From Spirochaetales bacterium (GTDB lineage: Bacteria; Spirochaetota; Spirochaetia; Sphaerochaetales; Sphaerochaetaceae), in assembly GCA_022771185.1 (NCBI GenBank), contig JALFCJ010000187.1:1-14326 (forward strand): a stretch of DNA of 14,326 nucleotides. Direction: 5' to 3'. Shown here in pieces: positions 6,243-13,281 of the stretch. The translations under genes were made by a program, and so were the position numbers. How positions within the stretch are numbered: the first letter of the stretch is position 1; each line of letters begins with the position of its first letter. Under the pieces are notes generated by a model, which saw nothing but the letters and a program-made list of their open reading frames with translations, was not told the origin of the DNA and searched no databases.

Positions 6243-6905
6243 ATGAAAATTAACAAATTTATCGATCATACAGTCCTCTCCCAGGACGCAGACGAAAAGA
6301 AAATAGACAAGCTTATTGCAGAAGCGAAAGAGCATGATTTTGCATCTGTATGTGTAAATAGCTGCTGGACAAAGAAATGTGCAGAAGCGCTCAAAGACAG
6401 TGACGTGAATGTGTGTGTCGTAGTGGGTTTCCCTCTTGGTGCAATGGATACTAAGAGCAAGGCTTTTGAAACAAAGACAGCCATCGAGAACGGCGCGGAT
6501 GAAATAGATATGGTGATCAACGTAGGTTGGCTTAAGAGCGGAAGATATAGCGACGTTGAAAACGATATCAGGGAAGTCAAGAAGGCTTGTGGCGACAAGC
6601 ACTTGAAGGTCATCATCGAGTGCTGCCTCCTCACTGATGAAGAGAAGGTTAAGGCATGTGAGCTCAGCGAGAGGGCTGGTGCAGATTTTGTAAAGACAAG
6701 TACAGGTTTTTCAAAGAGCGGGGCGACTGTTGAGGACGTAGCTTTGATGAGAAAGACAGTTGGAGACAGACTCGGAGTAAAAGCAGCCGGTGGAATAAGG
6801 GACGGTAAGACAGCTGTCGCCATGATCAAGGCCGGTGCTTCAAGACTTGGATGCTCCGCTGGAATCAAAATCATCGAGGAAACAGATCCAAATGCCGAAT
6901 ACTGA
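6243..6905 (+). CDS. deoC: Deoxyribose-phosphate aldolase
   Basis: DeoC cleaves 2-deoxyribose-5-phosphate to glyceraldehyde-3-phosphate and acetaldehyde, the last step of deoxynucleoside catabolism in the cytosol. The 220-residue protein is full length for the bacterial type. The Schiff-base lysine is K151 in ADFVKTSTGF. D89 in EIDMVINVG and K180 in GVKAAGGIR are the partner catalytic residues. FIDHT at the N-terminus is typical. AGGAG at 6231-6235 lies 7 bases before ATG 6243, so the start is secure. It is the first gene of a plus-strand operon and overlaps the thymidine kinase gene by 14 bases. Thymidine kinase and deoC side by side point to use of external or recycled deoxynucleosides. Confidence 0.97.
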   Translation: MKINKFIDHTVLSQDADEKKIDKLIAEAKEHDFASVCVNSCWTKKCAEALKDSDVNVCVVVGFPLGAMDTKSKAFETKTAIENGADEIDMVINVGWLKSGRYSDVENDIREVKKACGDKHLKVIIECCLLTDEEKVKACELSERAGADFVKTSTGFSKSGATVEDVALMRKTVGDRLGVKAAGGIRDGKTAVAMIKAGASRLGCSAGIKIIEETDPNAEY

Positions 6906-8034
6906 GAATGTAACTCCAGGTGCGGACTTTCTTAAGTCCCTGGGATTTCCTACGCTCGATGTACATGAGACATTTCAGCACTTTGATTTCACTACTCCTG
7001 GACGCAGGGTCCTTCTTATAGGACCAATGGGCTCAGGAAAGACAGAGTATGCTGCACGGGTATGGAGAGACGCCCAGGTTGCCAGGGGGAAGGGCGAAAA
7101 AGTCGCAGCTTCAACCAGTACTGGAAGTAGGGACAGAAGAAACATATTCTTTATCAGAACTGTAATAGATGGCGCCAGATTCACTGATTACCCGGATGAT
7201 GCCATGGCATATCGCTCGGGATATATCAGGTGTGGAAATAATATAGCCAGAGTCCGTGATAGTTTCGACTTTGAAGCTGTTTTGAAAGATAACCCTACTG
7301 TAGGTACGTTTATCATAGACGAAGCCTCTTTCTTCGACGAAAGGCTTGCATATGTTGCAAGAAACTATGCCATCCAAGAGGGATGTATGTTTGTGTTCCC
7401 TACTCTGATACTTAACTTCAGAAGGGAGTTCTTCAACTCCACAGCCCGCTTGATGCTTGATATTGCAACTGATGTAATACCTCTCACTGCCTACTGCGAA
7501 GAGAAAGAGTGCCTCAGTGATGCCTTCTATACTTATCGTTATTACAACGTAAATGGAAAGGAGTGTCCTGCCCTTTATTTCGATCCTCTTATCATCGTGG
7601 GAGGAGACAAGATGAAAGAGGGTGGTCTTGAGCCCAATTACGCTGCCCGTTGCGATAAGCACCACTACCTACCTGGAAAGGAGTACACTTTCTTTACTCT
7701 TAAGCCCTTGGGACTAGATGCTGGAAAGGGAGAGGTGAAGCCATTAATGAGAGAGTTGGAAGCCTTGAAGTGCAATAAAGAGAAGTCACAGCTTTATTCG
7801 TCTCTTCTCACCAGGTATGGTGATGATAAAGACGGAGAGAAGTATTTGAATTCTCTGAATACAGATATGATAGCAGAGAAGGCGTTATCTTATCTTTTCT
7901 CAGAACAGAATCTTGTTAGCGAAGTGTTACTTAGATCTATTGTGAGAGACTTGGAGCTGAATACAAAGTATTTGGAAAAGACGCTGAAAGAAAATAGAAG
8001 ACCTGTCTCATTTGAAGAGCAGTACCTATTCTAA
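6892..8034 (+). CDS. tdk: Thymidine kinase (type II) with a long C-terminal extension
   Basis: The enzyme would phosphorylate thymidine with ATP in the salvage pathway. The start at ATG 6892 (380 residues) is chosen because GAGGA at 6876-6880 precedes it; it overlaps deoC by 14 bases. An earlier in-frame ATG at 6835 has no support. The P-loop GPMGSGKT is at 44-51. The DEASFF motif with catalytic E144 is at 143-148, matching the DEAQFF/DEGQFF of thymidine kinases. The zinc/lasso region shows YC-x4-C (C202, C207), then NYAARCDKHH (C254, H257). Usual bacterial enzymes have about 190-230 residues. Here residues 1-37 and about 270-380 are extra, and the C-terminal helical, charged part resembles nothing I recognise. 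Spacing of the zinc-binding residues also differs from the textbook CxxC pair. Confidence 0.85.
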   Translation: MPNTENVTPGADFLKSLGFPTLDVHETFQHFDFTTPGRRVLLIGPMGSGKTEYAARVWRDAQVARGKGEKVAASTSTGSRDRRNIFFIRTVIDGARFTDYPDDAMAYRSGYIRCGNNIARVRDSFDFEAVLKDNPTVGTFIIDEASFFDERLAYVARNYAIQEGCMFVFPTLILNFRREFFNSTARLMLDIATDVIPLTAYCEEKECLSDAFYTYRYYNVNGKECPALYFDPLIIVGGDKMKEGGLEPNYAARCDKHHYLPGKEYTFFTLKPLGLDAGKGEVKPLMRELEALKCNKEKSQLYSSLLTRYGDDKDGEKYLNSLNTDMIAEKALSYLFSEQNLVSEVLLRSIVRDLELNTKYLEKTLKENRRPVSFEEQYLF

Positions 8035-8043
8035 GGGGGAAAT

Positions 8044-8604
8044 ATGGAAGACAAAAAAGAGATGCTGGAACTGGGAGAAAAGATGGTATCCAGTAAAGAA
8101 GTATACGATGGAAAACTTCTTCATGTTTATAAAGACATGGTAGTTCTTCCAAACGGCAGGGAGACGGCAAGGGAGCTGATCAGACATAATGGCGCCTGTG
8201 CAGTCGTCCCTCTCCTCGATAACGGCAATGTAATAGCTGAGAGACAGTTCAGATACCCATTTGGGGAAGTAGTAACAGAGATTCCTGCAGGTAAACTTGA
8301 TTCTCCTGATGAAGATCATTTGGAAGCTGCTAAGAGAGAGCTGAGGGAAGAGACTGGATACGAAGCTACAGAGTGGATTGAAATCGGATCCTTGAGGCCT
8401 TCTGTTGCATATACAACAGAAGTAATCTGGCTGTATCTAGCTAGAGGCTTAAAGAGAGGGGAGAGGGAACTGGACGAGGATGAGTTCCTGAATGTATTTG
8501 AAATTCCTCTTGAAGAGTTTGTAGAAAAAATAATGAATGGTGAGATTACAGACAGTAAGACTCAGATAGCAGTCCTCAAGACAGCAAGGCTCCTTGGAAA
8601 ATGA
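8044..8604 (+). CDS. NUDIX hydrolase, ADP-ribose pyrophosphatase type
   Basis: The 186-residue protein has the layout of ADP-ribose pyrophosphatases (NudF/YqkG). An N-terminal strand domain with LPNGRETARELI and HNGACAVVPL is followed by ERQFRYPFGE (67-75) and the NUDIX box at 83-106: AGKLDSPDED, then AAKRELREETGY. R98, E99, E102 and E103 are in place. The loop between G83 and the distal Glu is one residue longer than the strict GX5E pattern, a variant I recall from this subgroup. YTTEVIWLYLARGL follows. It would hydrolyse ADP-ribose to AMP and ribose-5-phosphate in the cytosol. AGGGGG sits only 3-4 bases before ATG 8044 and overlaps the thymidine kinase stop, consistent with operon translation. 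Confidence 0.9.
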   Translation: MEDKKEMLELGEKMVSSKEVYDGKLLHVYKDMVVLPNGRETARELIRHNGACAVVPLLDNGNVIAERQFRYPFGEVVTEIPAGKLDSPDEDHLEAAKRELREETGYEATEWIEIGSLRPSVAYTTEVIWLYLARGLKRGERELDEDEFLNVFEIPLEEFVEKIMNGEITDSKTQIAVLKTARLLGK

Positions 8605-8984
8605 AAAAGCTTTCTTTCTCCCTGATTTTTCTTATTCTCCTTTCATCCTGTCTTTTTTCTAAGGGTGAGAGTTATAAGAGAATTTCTATGGATGAAGCAA
8701 AAGCATTAATGAAAGAGACGGAGGGATATATTCTTCTAGACGTGAGGACAAAAGAAGAATATGAATCGGGATATATTCCCGGTGCAATAAATATCCCTCT
8801 CTCTGATATAAACGAAAATGTCGTCTCTTCTCTCCCTGATAAATCCCAGATGATTCTTGTTTACTGCAGGAGCGACAATAGAAGCAGGCAAGCCTCCGAT
8901 AAACTCTCAAAACTGGGATATACAAACATAATAGAGATAGGCGGAATCAACTCCTGGAAGGGAGAGATAATAAAGATAGACTAA
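8601..8984 (+). CDS. Rhodanese-like lipoprotein
   Basis: The 127-residue product starts with a lipoprotein signal peptide: MKK, a hydrophobic stretch 5-15 and the lipobox LLSSC with C17 as the lipidated residue. It should be anchored to a membrane and face outward. Residues 27-125 form a single rhodanese domain with LLDVRTKEEYESGYIPGAIN (45-64) and the active-site loop C89-RSDN-R94-S. The Cys is present, so sulfur transfer or a related thiol reaction is possible; the acceptor is unknown. ATG overlaps the stop of the upstream NUDIX gene as ATGA (8601-8604), with no strong ribosome binding site of its own, which implies translational coupling. It is the last gene of the deoC operon. Confidence 0.88.
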   Translation: MKKLSFSLIFLILLSSCLFSKGESYKRISMDEAKALMKETEGYILLDVRTKEEYESGYIPGAINIPLSDINENVVSSLPDKSQMILVYCRSDNRSRQASDKLSKLGYTNIIEIGGINSWKGEIIKID

Positions 8985-9001
8985 AATTAGGACAATTTTC
9001 C
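8982..9001 (+). terminator. Possible weak terminator after the deoC operon
   Basis: AAAATT-AGGAC-AATTTT follows directly on the rhodanese stop codon. The stem is all A-T and the T tract is short, so it may not be functional. No better candidate lies before the next gene. Confidence 0.25.
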
Positions 9002-9068
9002 GGATTTTCGCGTTTTAAATATAGAGGATCAATCCTTAGATAACAAACGAAATGAAGGAGAAAGAATA

Positions 9069-10022
9069 ATTGGATACAGCGAACATATCAGATATGATAA
9101 ATGTGCTAAGAAGGTCATCGGAAATAAGTCTGTAGCTGCGTGGATACTTAAGACTTGTACAAGAGAGTTTTCAAAGTATGATGCAGAATATATTCGAGAA
9201 AATTGCATATGTGATGTAAGTATAGCAGAAAGTGCAGTCCATCAGGATTATGGCGTTGTTCTAGATGGAGATGATATATTGGAGTGTCTCAATTCAGAGT
9301 CTACTTCAATTAATGAAGGTACTGTGCACTTTGATGTGAAGTTCAGGTCCATTCTCCCTGAGGACGGAGGAAAGAATATCTCTATTATAATAAACATGGA
9401 AATGCAGAAGAAGGATAATCCCGGATATGCAGTCGTCACAAGAGGGATTTACTACTCAGCAAGAATGATCTCAGAACAGTATGGAACCGTGTTTAAAAAG
9501 AGCGAATATCAAAAGATACAGAAGACATATTCCATATGGATATGCCCGGAACCTGTAAAAAAGAGTGCTAATAGTATAATAAGGTACCGAATATGGGAAG
9601 AAGAGATTCATGGGAAATCCTACACAGATGTCAAAGTCAAAGACTACGATAAAATGGAGGTGATAGTAGTAAATCTTGGAGATTTGGAGGATGTTAAAGG
9701 AGATCAAGCTCTAGAGTTCCTAGGTACAATGTTTTCGATAGATATGTCTTATGAGGAGAAAAAAGAGAGGCTTAGTTCCATATATAGAATTAAGATGACA
9801 AAGGAATTTGAGGAGTGAGGAGTTATCAGAAATGTGCAGTTTAAGTTTTGGGATAGAAGAGATAGGAGAAAAGAAGGGAATTGAAAAAGGTTCAATCAAT
9901 ACTCTTTTTTTAAGCTTGTCAAAAAAGGAAAAATAACTATTGACGAAGCGGCAGAAACAGTTGGATTGAAAGTTGATGAATTATTGAAGAAAAAAGAGGA
10001 ATACGAGAAATCTAATTATTGA
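9069..10022 (+). pseudogene. Rpn-family recombination-promoting nuclease / PD-(D/E)XK 'transposase', degenerate
   Basis: The main open frame runs to TGA 9816-9818 and carries the family pattern. IRYDKCAKKVIGNKSVAAW is followed by the nuclease core: FDVKF, then INMEMQKKDNPGYAVVTRGI (Asp and E-x-Q-K). YYSARMISEQYGT and YSIWICPE come next. Family members nick DNA or promote RecA-independent recombination. Three lesions are visible. (1) AAGGAGA at 9054-9060 is followed at the right distance by ATT (9069-9071), not ATG; the first standard start is TTG 9279, inside the domain. (2) After FEE an extra TGAG at about 9816-9819 creates the stop; without it the reading is EELSEMCSLSFGIEEIGEKK. (3) A T7 run at 9905-9911 shifts frame again before KLVKKGKITIDEAAETVGL. 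The tail ends at TGA 10020-10022. Confidence 0.85.
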
Positions 10023-10189
10023 AAGGATTAATCATGTCTGTTATTTAATCTGAAATGTTACTTCAATTAACCTTCAAAAACGAGATTTTTACTTAAGAAT
10101 GAAGCACTCGATTTGACAATATAACTGTTTATTATCAATCTGAAATAAAAATATTCAAAGAAACCTTGTCGTTCACTCAACGGAGAGTT

Positions 10190-10219
10190 TGTTGCCTTAC
10201 ATGAAAAAAGAAGGCAACA
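10190..10219 (+). promoter_or_regulatory. Hairpin directly upstream of the XRE gene (attenuator, operator or terminator)
   Basis: TGTTGCCTT (10190-10198) pairs with AAGGCAACA (10211-10219), a 9 bp stem with a 12-base loop. It is followed by TTCTTTTGGAGG, so a short T-rich tail runs straight into the ribosome binding site of the next gene (GGAGG 10227-10231). It could end the upstream pseudogene transcript, attenuate the regulator gene, or be a DNA dyad bound by the regulator itself. Confidence 0.5.
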
Positions 10220-10236
10220 TTCTTTTGGAGGAATAA
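10201..10236 (+). other. Candidate 11-codon leader ORF
   Basis: ATG 10201 reads MKKEGNILLEE and stops at TAA 10234-10236, exactly abutting ATG 10237 of the XRE gene. The ATG lies in the loop of the hairpin, and its codons include the GGAGG used by the downstream gene. No ribosome binding site precedes it, so chance is quite possible. Confidence 0.25.
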
Positions 10237-10821
10237 ATGGATCAAGAAAAAGTCGGCGGAATAATAAAAACACTTAGAAAAGACAGGGGCATGACTCAGC
10301 TTGAACTAGCCCTATGCTTAAATGTTACAGATAGGGCGGTTTCTAAATGGGAGAGAGGGCTTGGATGCCCTGATATTTCTCTTCTTACAAGATTAAGTGA
10401 GATATTTTCTGTAGATATCGGGTCCATTATTGATGGCGATATGGAAGAGAATGATAAAAGAAGCGGGAATATGAAGAAGACAAAGTTTTATGTCTGCCCC
10501 ATTTGTGGAAACATTATCACAGCATCTGAGAATACAAACGTATCTTGCTGTGGAAGGAAGCTGGAAGGATTAGAAGAGAAAAAGAATGTTGATGAAGAGA
10601 TCAAAATAGAGAGAGTAGATGGAACGGAACTCTATATATCCTCGTCACATCCTATGACGAAGGATGACTATATTTCCTTCTTCTCCTATGTTACATCGGA
10701 TTCTTTACTCTTAAAGAAGTTATATCCGGAGTGGAGTGTAGAAATAAGATTCCCTTGGCTGGGGCATGGAAAAATAATGTGGTACTCTGAAAAAGAGGGA
10801 TTGAAGTATAAACTTATATAA
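10237..10821 (+). CDS. XRE-family regulator with desulforedoxin and SOR-like domains
   Basis: The 194-residue protein begins with a Cro/C1-type helix-turn-helix (residues 6-60: GMTQLELALCLNVTDRAVSKWERG). Residues 84-110 hold a desulforedoxin-like iron site, C87-PI-C90 and C104-C105. Residues 130-194 resemble the superoxide reductase (desulfoferrodoxin) beta domain: SSSHPMTKDDYISFFSYVTSD and a C-terminal RFPWLGHGKIMWYSEKEGL. In related proteins this last part reads like YCNxHGL, giving the Cys and His ligands of the SOR iron. Here S184 and E187 stand in their places, so the second iron centre is probably lost. A redox- or iron-sensing DNA-binding role is inferred, and the target is unknown. 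GGAGG (10227-10231) fixes the start at 10237. Confidence 0.85.
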   Translation: MDQEKVGGIIKTLRKDRGMTQLELALCLNVTDRAVSKWERGLGCPDISLLTRLSEIFSVDIGSIIDGDMEENDKRSGNMKKTKFYVCPICGNIITASENTNVSCCGRKLEGLEEKKNVDEEIKIERVDGTELYISSSHPMTKDDYISFFSYVTSDSLLLKKLYPEWSVEIRFPWLGHGKIMWYSEKEGLKYKLI

Positions 10822-10850
10822 GAAAAAGTGTTTTTCGCACACTCTAGGTA

Positions 10851-10878
10851 GTGACAAAACTCTGAGGAGTGTAGTAAT
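10851..10878 (+). promoter_or_regulatory. Possible rpsU promoter
   Basis: GTGACA (10851-10856) is followed after 16 bases by AGTAAT (10873-10878), preceded by TG as an extended -10. The start codon of rpsU is 47 bases downstream. The match is moderate. Confidence 0.35.
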
Positions 10879-10924
10879 CTCTCTGAGTATTCTTGGGCCT
10901 ACGGGCAGAGGAGGTGAGATATTT

Positions 10925-11134
10925 ATGGCATTCGTCAAAGTTGATGAAACAGAACCACTTGAGAAAGCGATTAAGCGTTTCAAGAGAATGGTTGAGAAGG
11001 AAGGCGTCATCAGAGATTATAAGATGCGCAGATACTTCGAGAAGCCATCTGCTATCCAGCACCGCAAGAATAAGGCTATGGCCAGAAAGCAGATGCTCAA
11101 GAATAAGAAGATGCACGCTTCCAAGGCATATTAA
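10925..11134 (+). CDS. rpsU: 30S ribosomal protein bS21
   Basis: The 69-residue basic protein matches bS21. It opens FVKVDETEPLEKAIKRFKRM, continues KEGVIRDYKMRRYFEKPS, and ends in a Lys/Arg-rich tail ending KKMHASKAY. bS21 sits near the 3' end of 16S rRNA on the small subunit and helps initiation at Shine-Dalgarno sites. AGGAGGTGA at 10909-10917 is the strongest ribosome binding site in the window and fixes the start. The gene has its own terminator at 11151-11181 and no partner gene. In many bacteria rpsU lies with dnaG and rpoD; that linkage is absent here. Confidence 0.97.
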   Translation: MAFVKVDETEPLEKAIKRFKRMVEKEGVIRDYKMRRYFEKPSAIQHRKNKAMARKQMLKNKKMHASKAY

Positions 11135-11150
11135 GCCTTACTCAAAGAAT

Positions 11151-11181
11151 GAGCCCCCGATTTTTCGAGGGCTTTTCTTTT
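11151..11181 (+). terminator. Rho-independent terminator of rpsU
   Basis: AGCCCCCGA-TTTT-TCGAGGGCT forms a stem with one C-A mismatch and is followed by TTTCTTTTG. It separates rpsU from the converging lipoprotein gene, whose stop codon is at 11186. Confidence 0.8.
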
Positions 11182-11185
11182 GCGT

Positions 11186-12277
11186 TTATTTAAAGAGATC
11201 CGAGAGTATTTCTTCCGGGCTCATTTCCAAGTACCCGTCAGGGTCCGACATTCCATTAACTTTATCAATATACCAGGAGAACTTTCCCATGTTCTCGCCT
11301 TCTTTTAAGAAATAGACATCAGGGTCCTTTAAGGCTACAGGATATCTATTGTACCACTCAGGGTAGTATGTAGACATGTAATAGTCAGCAATCCTGTAGG
11401 CTTCTGAGTCTTTTGAAGTTGCGACAGCTGAAAGTTCAGGGCCTCCTCCTTCGTTGCCTTCTCTGCTTTCCGATGCAGTGCTATGAATAGCTATAACAGA
11501 GCCGTCACTACATACGCCTACTGCCATCCAGACGTGGCCGCTGATACTAATAATATCCCCAGGCTTTATATCTTCCAAAGTATAATCCTGAGTCCATTCT
11601 CCCAAGCCTTTTTCCGATAATCTTTTTGCCATCTTTGTTGATGAACCCACAAATCCATCGTTTCCATCTTCTGTGTTGAAGACATTATATAGGATCCATC
11701 CTATATAACCTGAGCAGTCTAATCCTTTGTCATGACACTGATTAACACCGCCTTGGGGATAATACCTTTCATCTCTGAAGTTATACCAGGTATCTTGGGA
11801 ATAGAAGAAAGAAGCCCACTCTTTTGAGAGTCCTATACTTCTTGCTTCGTTTCCGGATCCATTGTCCTGCCAGTTCCATCCGCCTCCATAAACATAAAGA
11901 GTGGAACCAACAGGAGAAAATGCTGTAGACAACAGATTCTTGATAGTCTTCTCTCCTGGAGTGCCGGAGACAATGGGAGTGAAGTAAGAAGTGTTTTTAT
12001 CTACTTCTTCAAGGTCCAGAATAGTATCGTCTTTAAAACTTAGAAAGAAGTTTTCACCTATCTTCAGCTTGTTTTGAAGGGAATAATCTTGATCTATGAG
12101 CATTGAGAAAGAGTGTTCTTCTCCATTCTCATCTATGAAGTAATAACGTATATCATTACTTTCTTTCAGATCTCCTTCGTGGTGGGAATATGTCCATTGG
12201 GAGTCTGATACCCTATTTGTTGCACAGGAAGTCAAAAACAAGATCATAATAATCAATAAGAAACCGTTTTTTCGCAT
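11186..12277 (-). CDS. NlpC/P60-like cysteine peptidase lipoprotein
   Basis: The 363-residue protein starts with a lipoprotein signal: MRKNG, a hydrophobic stretch 6-15, and lipobox FLTSC with C18 as the lipidation site. Residues 25-100 form a beta-rich region of unknown type. Residues 115-330 look like an NlpC/P60-type papain-fold hydrolase. YVYGGGWNW (128-136) precedes the active-site Cys in GLDCSGYIGW (C188). H248 in KPGDIISISGHVWMAVG and the later H265 in VIAIHSTASE complete a likely Cys-His-His triad. Such enzymes cut peptide or amide bonds in cell-wall peptidoglycan. An insertion between the GGG motif and the Cys (about 137-180) makes it longer than usual. The substrate is not certain. 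It converges on rpsU and is divergent from the DUF1848 gene. Confidence 0.75.
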   Translation of the reverse strand: MRKNGFLLIIMILFLTSCATNRVSDSQWTYSHHEGDLKESNDIRYYFIDENGEEHSFSMLIDQDYSLQNKLKIGENFFLSFKDDTILDLEEVDKNTSYFTPIVSGTPGEKTIKNLLSTAFSPVGSTLYVYGGGWNWQDNGSGNEARSIGLSKEWASFFYSQDTWYNFRDERYYPQGGVNQCHDKGLDCSGYIGWILYNVFNTEDGNDGFVGSSTKMAKRLSEKGLGEWTQDYTLEDIKPGDIISISGHVWMAVGVCSDGSVIAIHSTASESREGNEGGGPELSAVATSKDSEAYRIADYYMSTYYPEWYNRYPVALKDPDVYFLKEGENMGKFSWYIDKVNGMSDPDGYLEMSPEEILSDLFK

Positions 12278-12312
12278 AAAGATATTATCAATTAGAATTA
12301 ACAGTTTTACAA
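12278..12312 (-). promoter_or_regulatory. Promoter of the lipoprotein gene; predicts a leaderless mRNA
   Basis: The minus strand has TTGTAA (12307-12312), a 17-base spacer and GATAAT (12284-12289). Only six bases then separate the -10 box from ATG 12277, so transcription should start at or next to the A of the start codon. No Shine-Dalgarno sequence is present, which agrees. The -35 box overlaps the first base of the ATG at 12312 on the other strand. Confidence 0.55.
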
Positions 12313-12320
12313 TGTTTCAC

Positions 12321-13237
12321 ATGATAGCTTATGCCTCAATGCGTACCGACATCCCCGCCTTTTATAGCGATTGGCTATTAAGGCGAATAGAAGAAGGCTT
12401 TTTGATGGTACGTAGTCCATACAACGACCATTTGATTTATAAGCTTCCATTTAATCCGGAAGTAATTGACTGTTTGGGTTTCTGTACAAAGGACCCTGGT
12501 AAAATGATTCCACGCCTTGATGTGCTTAAAGATTGGAAGACTCTTTGGCATGTCACGATAACTCCATATGGTAAAGAGTATGAGCCGGGAGTGAGAGATA
12601 AGAGGGAGATAGTAAGTGCTTTCAAGAATCTATCACTGAGAGTCGGCAAAGACAGGGTAGTGTGGAGATATGATCCTGTATTTTTTCGCCTTTATTTTCT
12701 CTTTCCTCCCATAAAACATGGTTTTCGACACTATCTTCTCTCTTAGAAGGATATACAGATAGAGTCATCTTCTCTTTTCTCGATATCTACCCATTTTTGA
12801 AAGATAACATGCAAAGGCTGGGGATAAGGGCGCCTGAAAAGAGTGAAATGGAGGAACTTGCTTCCTTTTTCGTAGAAGAAGGAAGAAGACATGGCCTTAT
12901 TGTCTCATCTTGTGCAGAGGGACGCTGGATGAATGTTCTTGGCGTCGATACTTCGGGCTGCCTGACTAAAGAGGTATGGGAAAAGTGCGCAGGAAAGAAA
13001 CTAAATATCCCGAATAAAAAGAACAAGAGAGGAGAGTGTGATTGTATATTGGGCTATGATATCGGCGGATATGGCGGCTGTGGAATGAAGTGCGTCTATT
13101 GCTATGGAAGAAACTATGAAAGACACGAGATACATAACCCCATCTCTCCTCTTCTCTTCGGGTGGCCGGGAAAAGAGGATGAAATAAAAGAAGTAAAAGC
13201 CGAAAGCTGGGTGAATAAGGACGGTTGGCTTCTATAA
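12321..13237 (+). pseudogene. DUF1848 family protein, split by a -1 frameshift
   Basis: The first frame gives YASMRTDIPAFYSDWLLRRI and continues through WHVTITPYG to VVWRYDP, the N-terminal pattern of DUF1848. It then stops at 12744-12746. The correct continuation lies one frame over from the T6 run at 12681-12686: SPLFSLSS, then LEGYTDRVIFSFLDIYPF, then the C-terminal GECDCILGYDIGGYGGCGMKCVYCYG. That tail holds a CX3CX2C cluster typical of iron-sulfur binding in radical SAM proteins; DUF1848 proteins carry it at the C-terminus. One extra T would restore a protein of about 305 residues. The A-TTT-TTT context also permits ribosomal or transcriptional slippage, so it may still be expressed. Start ATG 12321 matches the family N-terminus better than 12312. 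No ribosome binding site is evident. The catalytic role of the family is unknown to me. Confidence 0.82.
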
Positions 13238-13266
13238 AAAAAGAGGTGCATTCAAGCACCCCTCAA
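13236..13266 (-). terminator. Rho-independent terminator of the KDPG aldolase gene
   Basis: On the minus strand GAGGGGTGC-TTGAAT-GCACCTCTT makes a stem of about 9 bp with two G-U pairs, followed by a run of T residues. It starts just after the aldolase stop codon and abuts the stop of the DUF1848 gene on the other strand. A smaller plus-strand hairpin, AAGTG-TGTA-CACTT with CTTTATTT after it (about 13266-13287), may serve the converging gene. Confidence 0.75.
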
Positions 13267-13281
13267 AGTGTGTACACTTCT

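Noticed and set aside
6266..6874. 202-codon antisense ORF across deoC
   Set aside because: It is a shadow of a strongly conserved gene. Its Ser/Leu-rich translation is typical of a reversed coding strand.
6835..6891. Earlier start for thymidine kinase at 6835
   Set aside because: It would overlap deoC by 71 bases and has no ribosome binding site. ATG 6892 has one and gives the usual short overlap.
7111..7665. 184-codon antisense ORF inside the thymidine kinase gene
   Set aside because: It is a shadow of the kinase frame, with no start signal and no recognisable motif.
10113..10141. TTGACA at 10113-10118 as -35 of the XRE gene promoter
   Set aside because: No acceptable -10 box lies 16-18 bases downstream. 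TATAAC and TATTAT are too close.
10893..11315. 140-codon plus-strand ORF overlapping rpsU
   Set aside because: It is out of frame with rpsU, crosses its terminator and enters the converging gene. The translation is low-complexity Arg/Ser.
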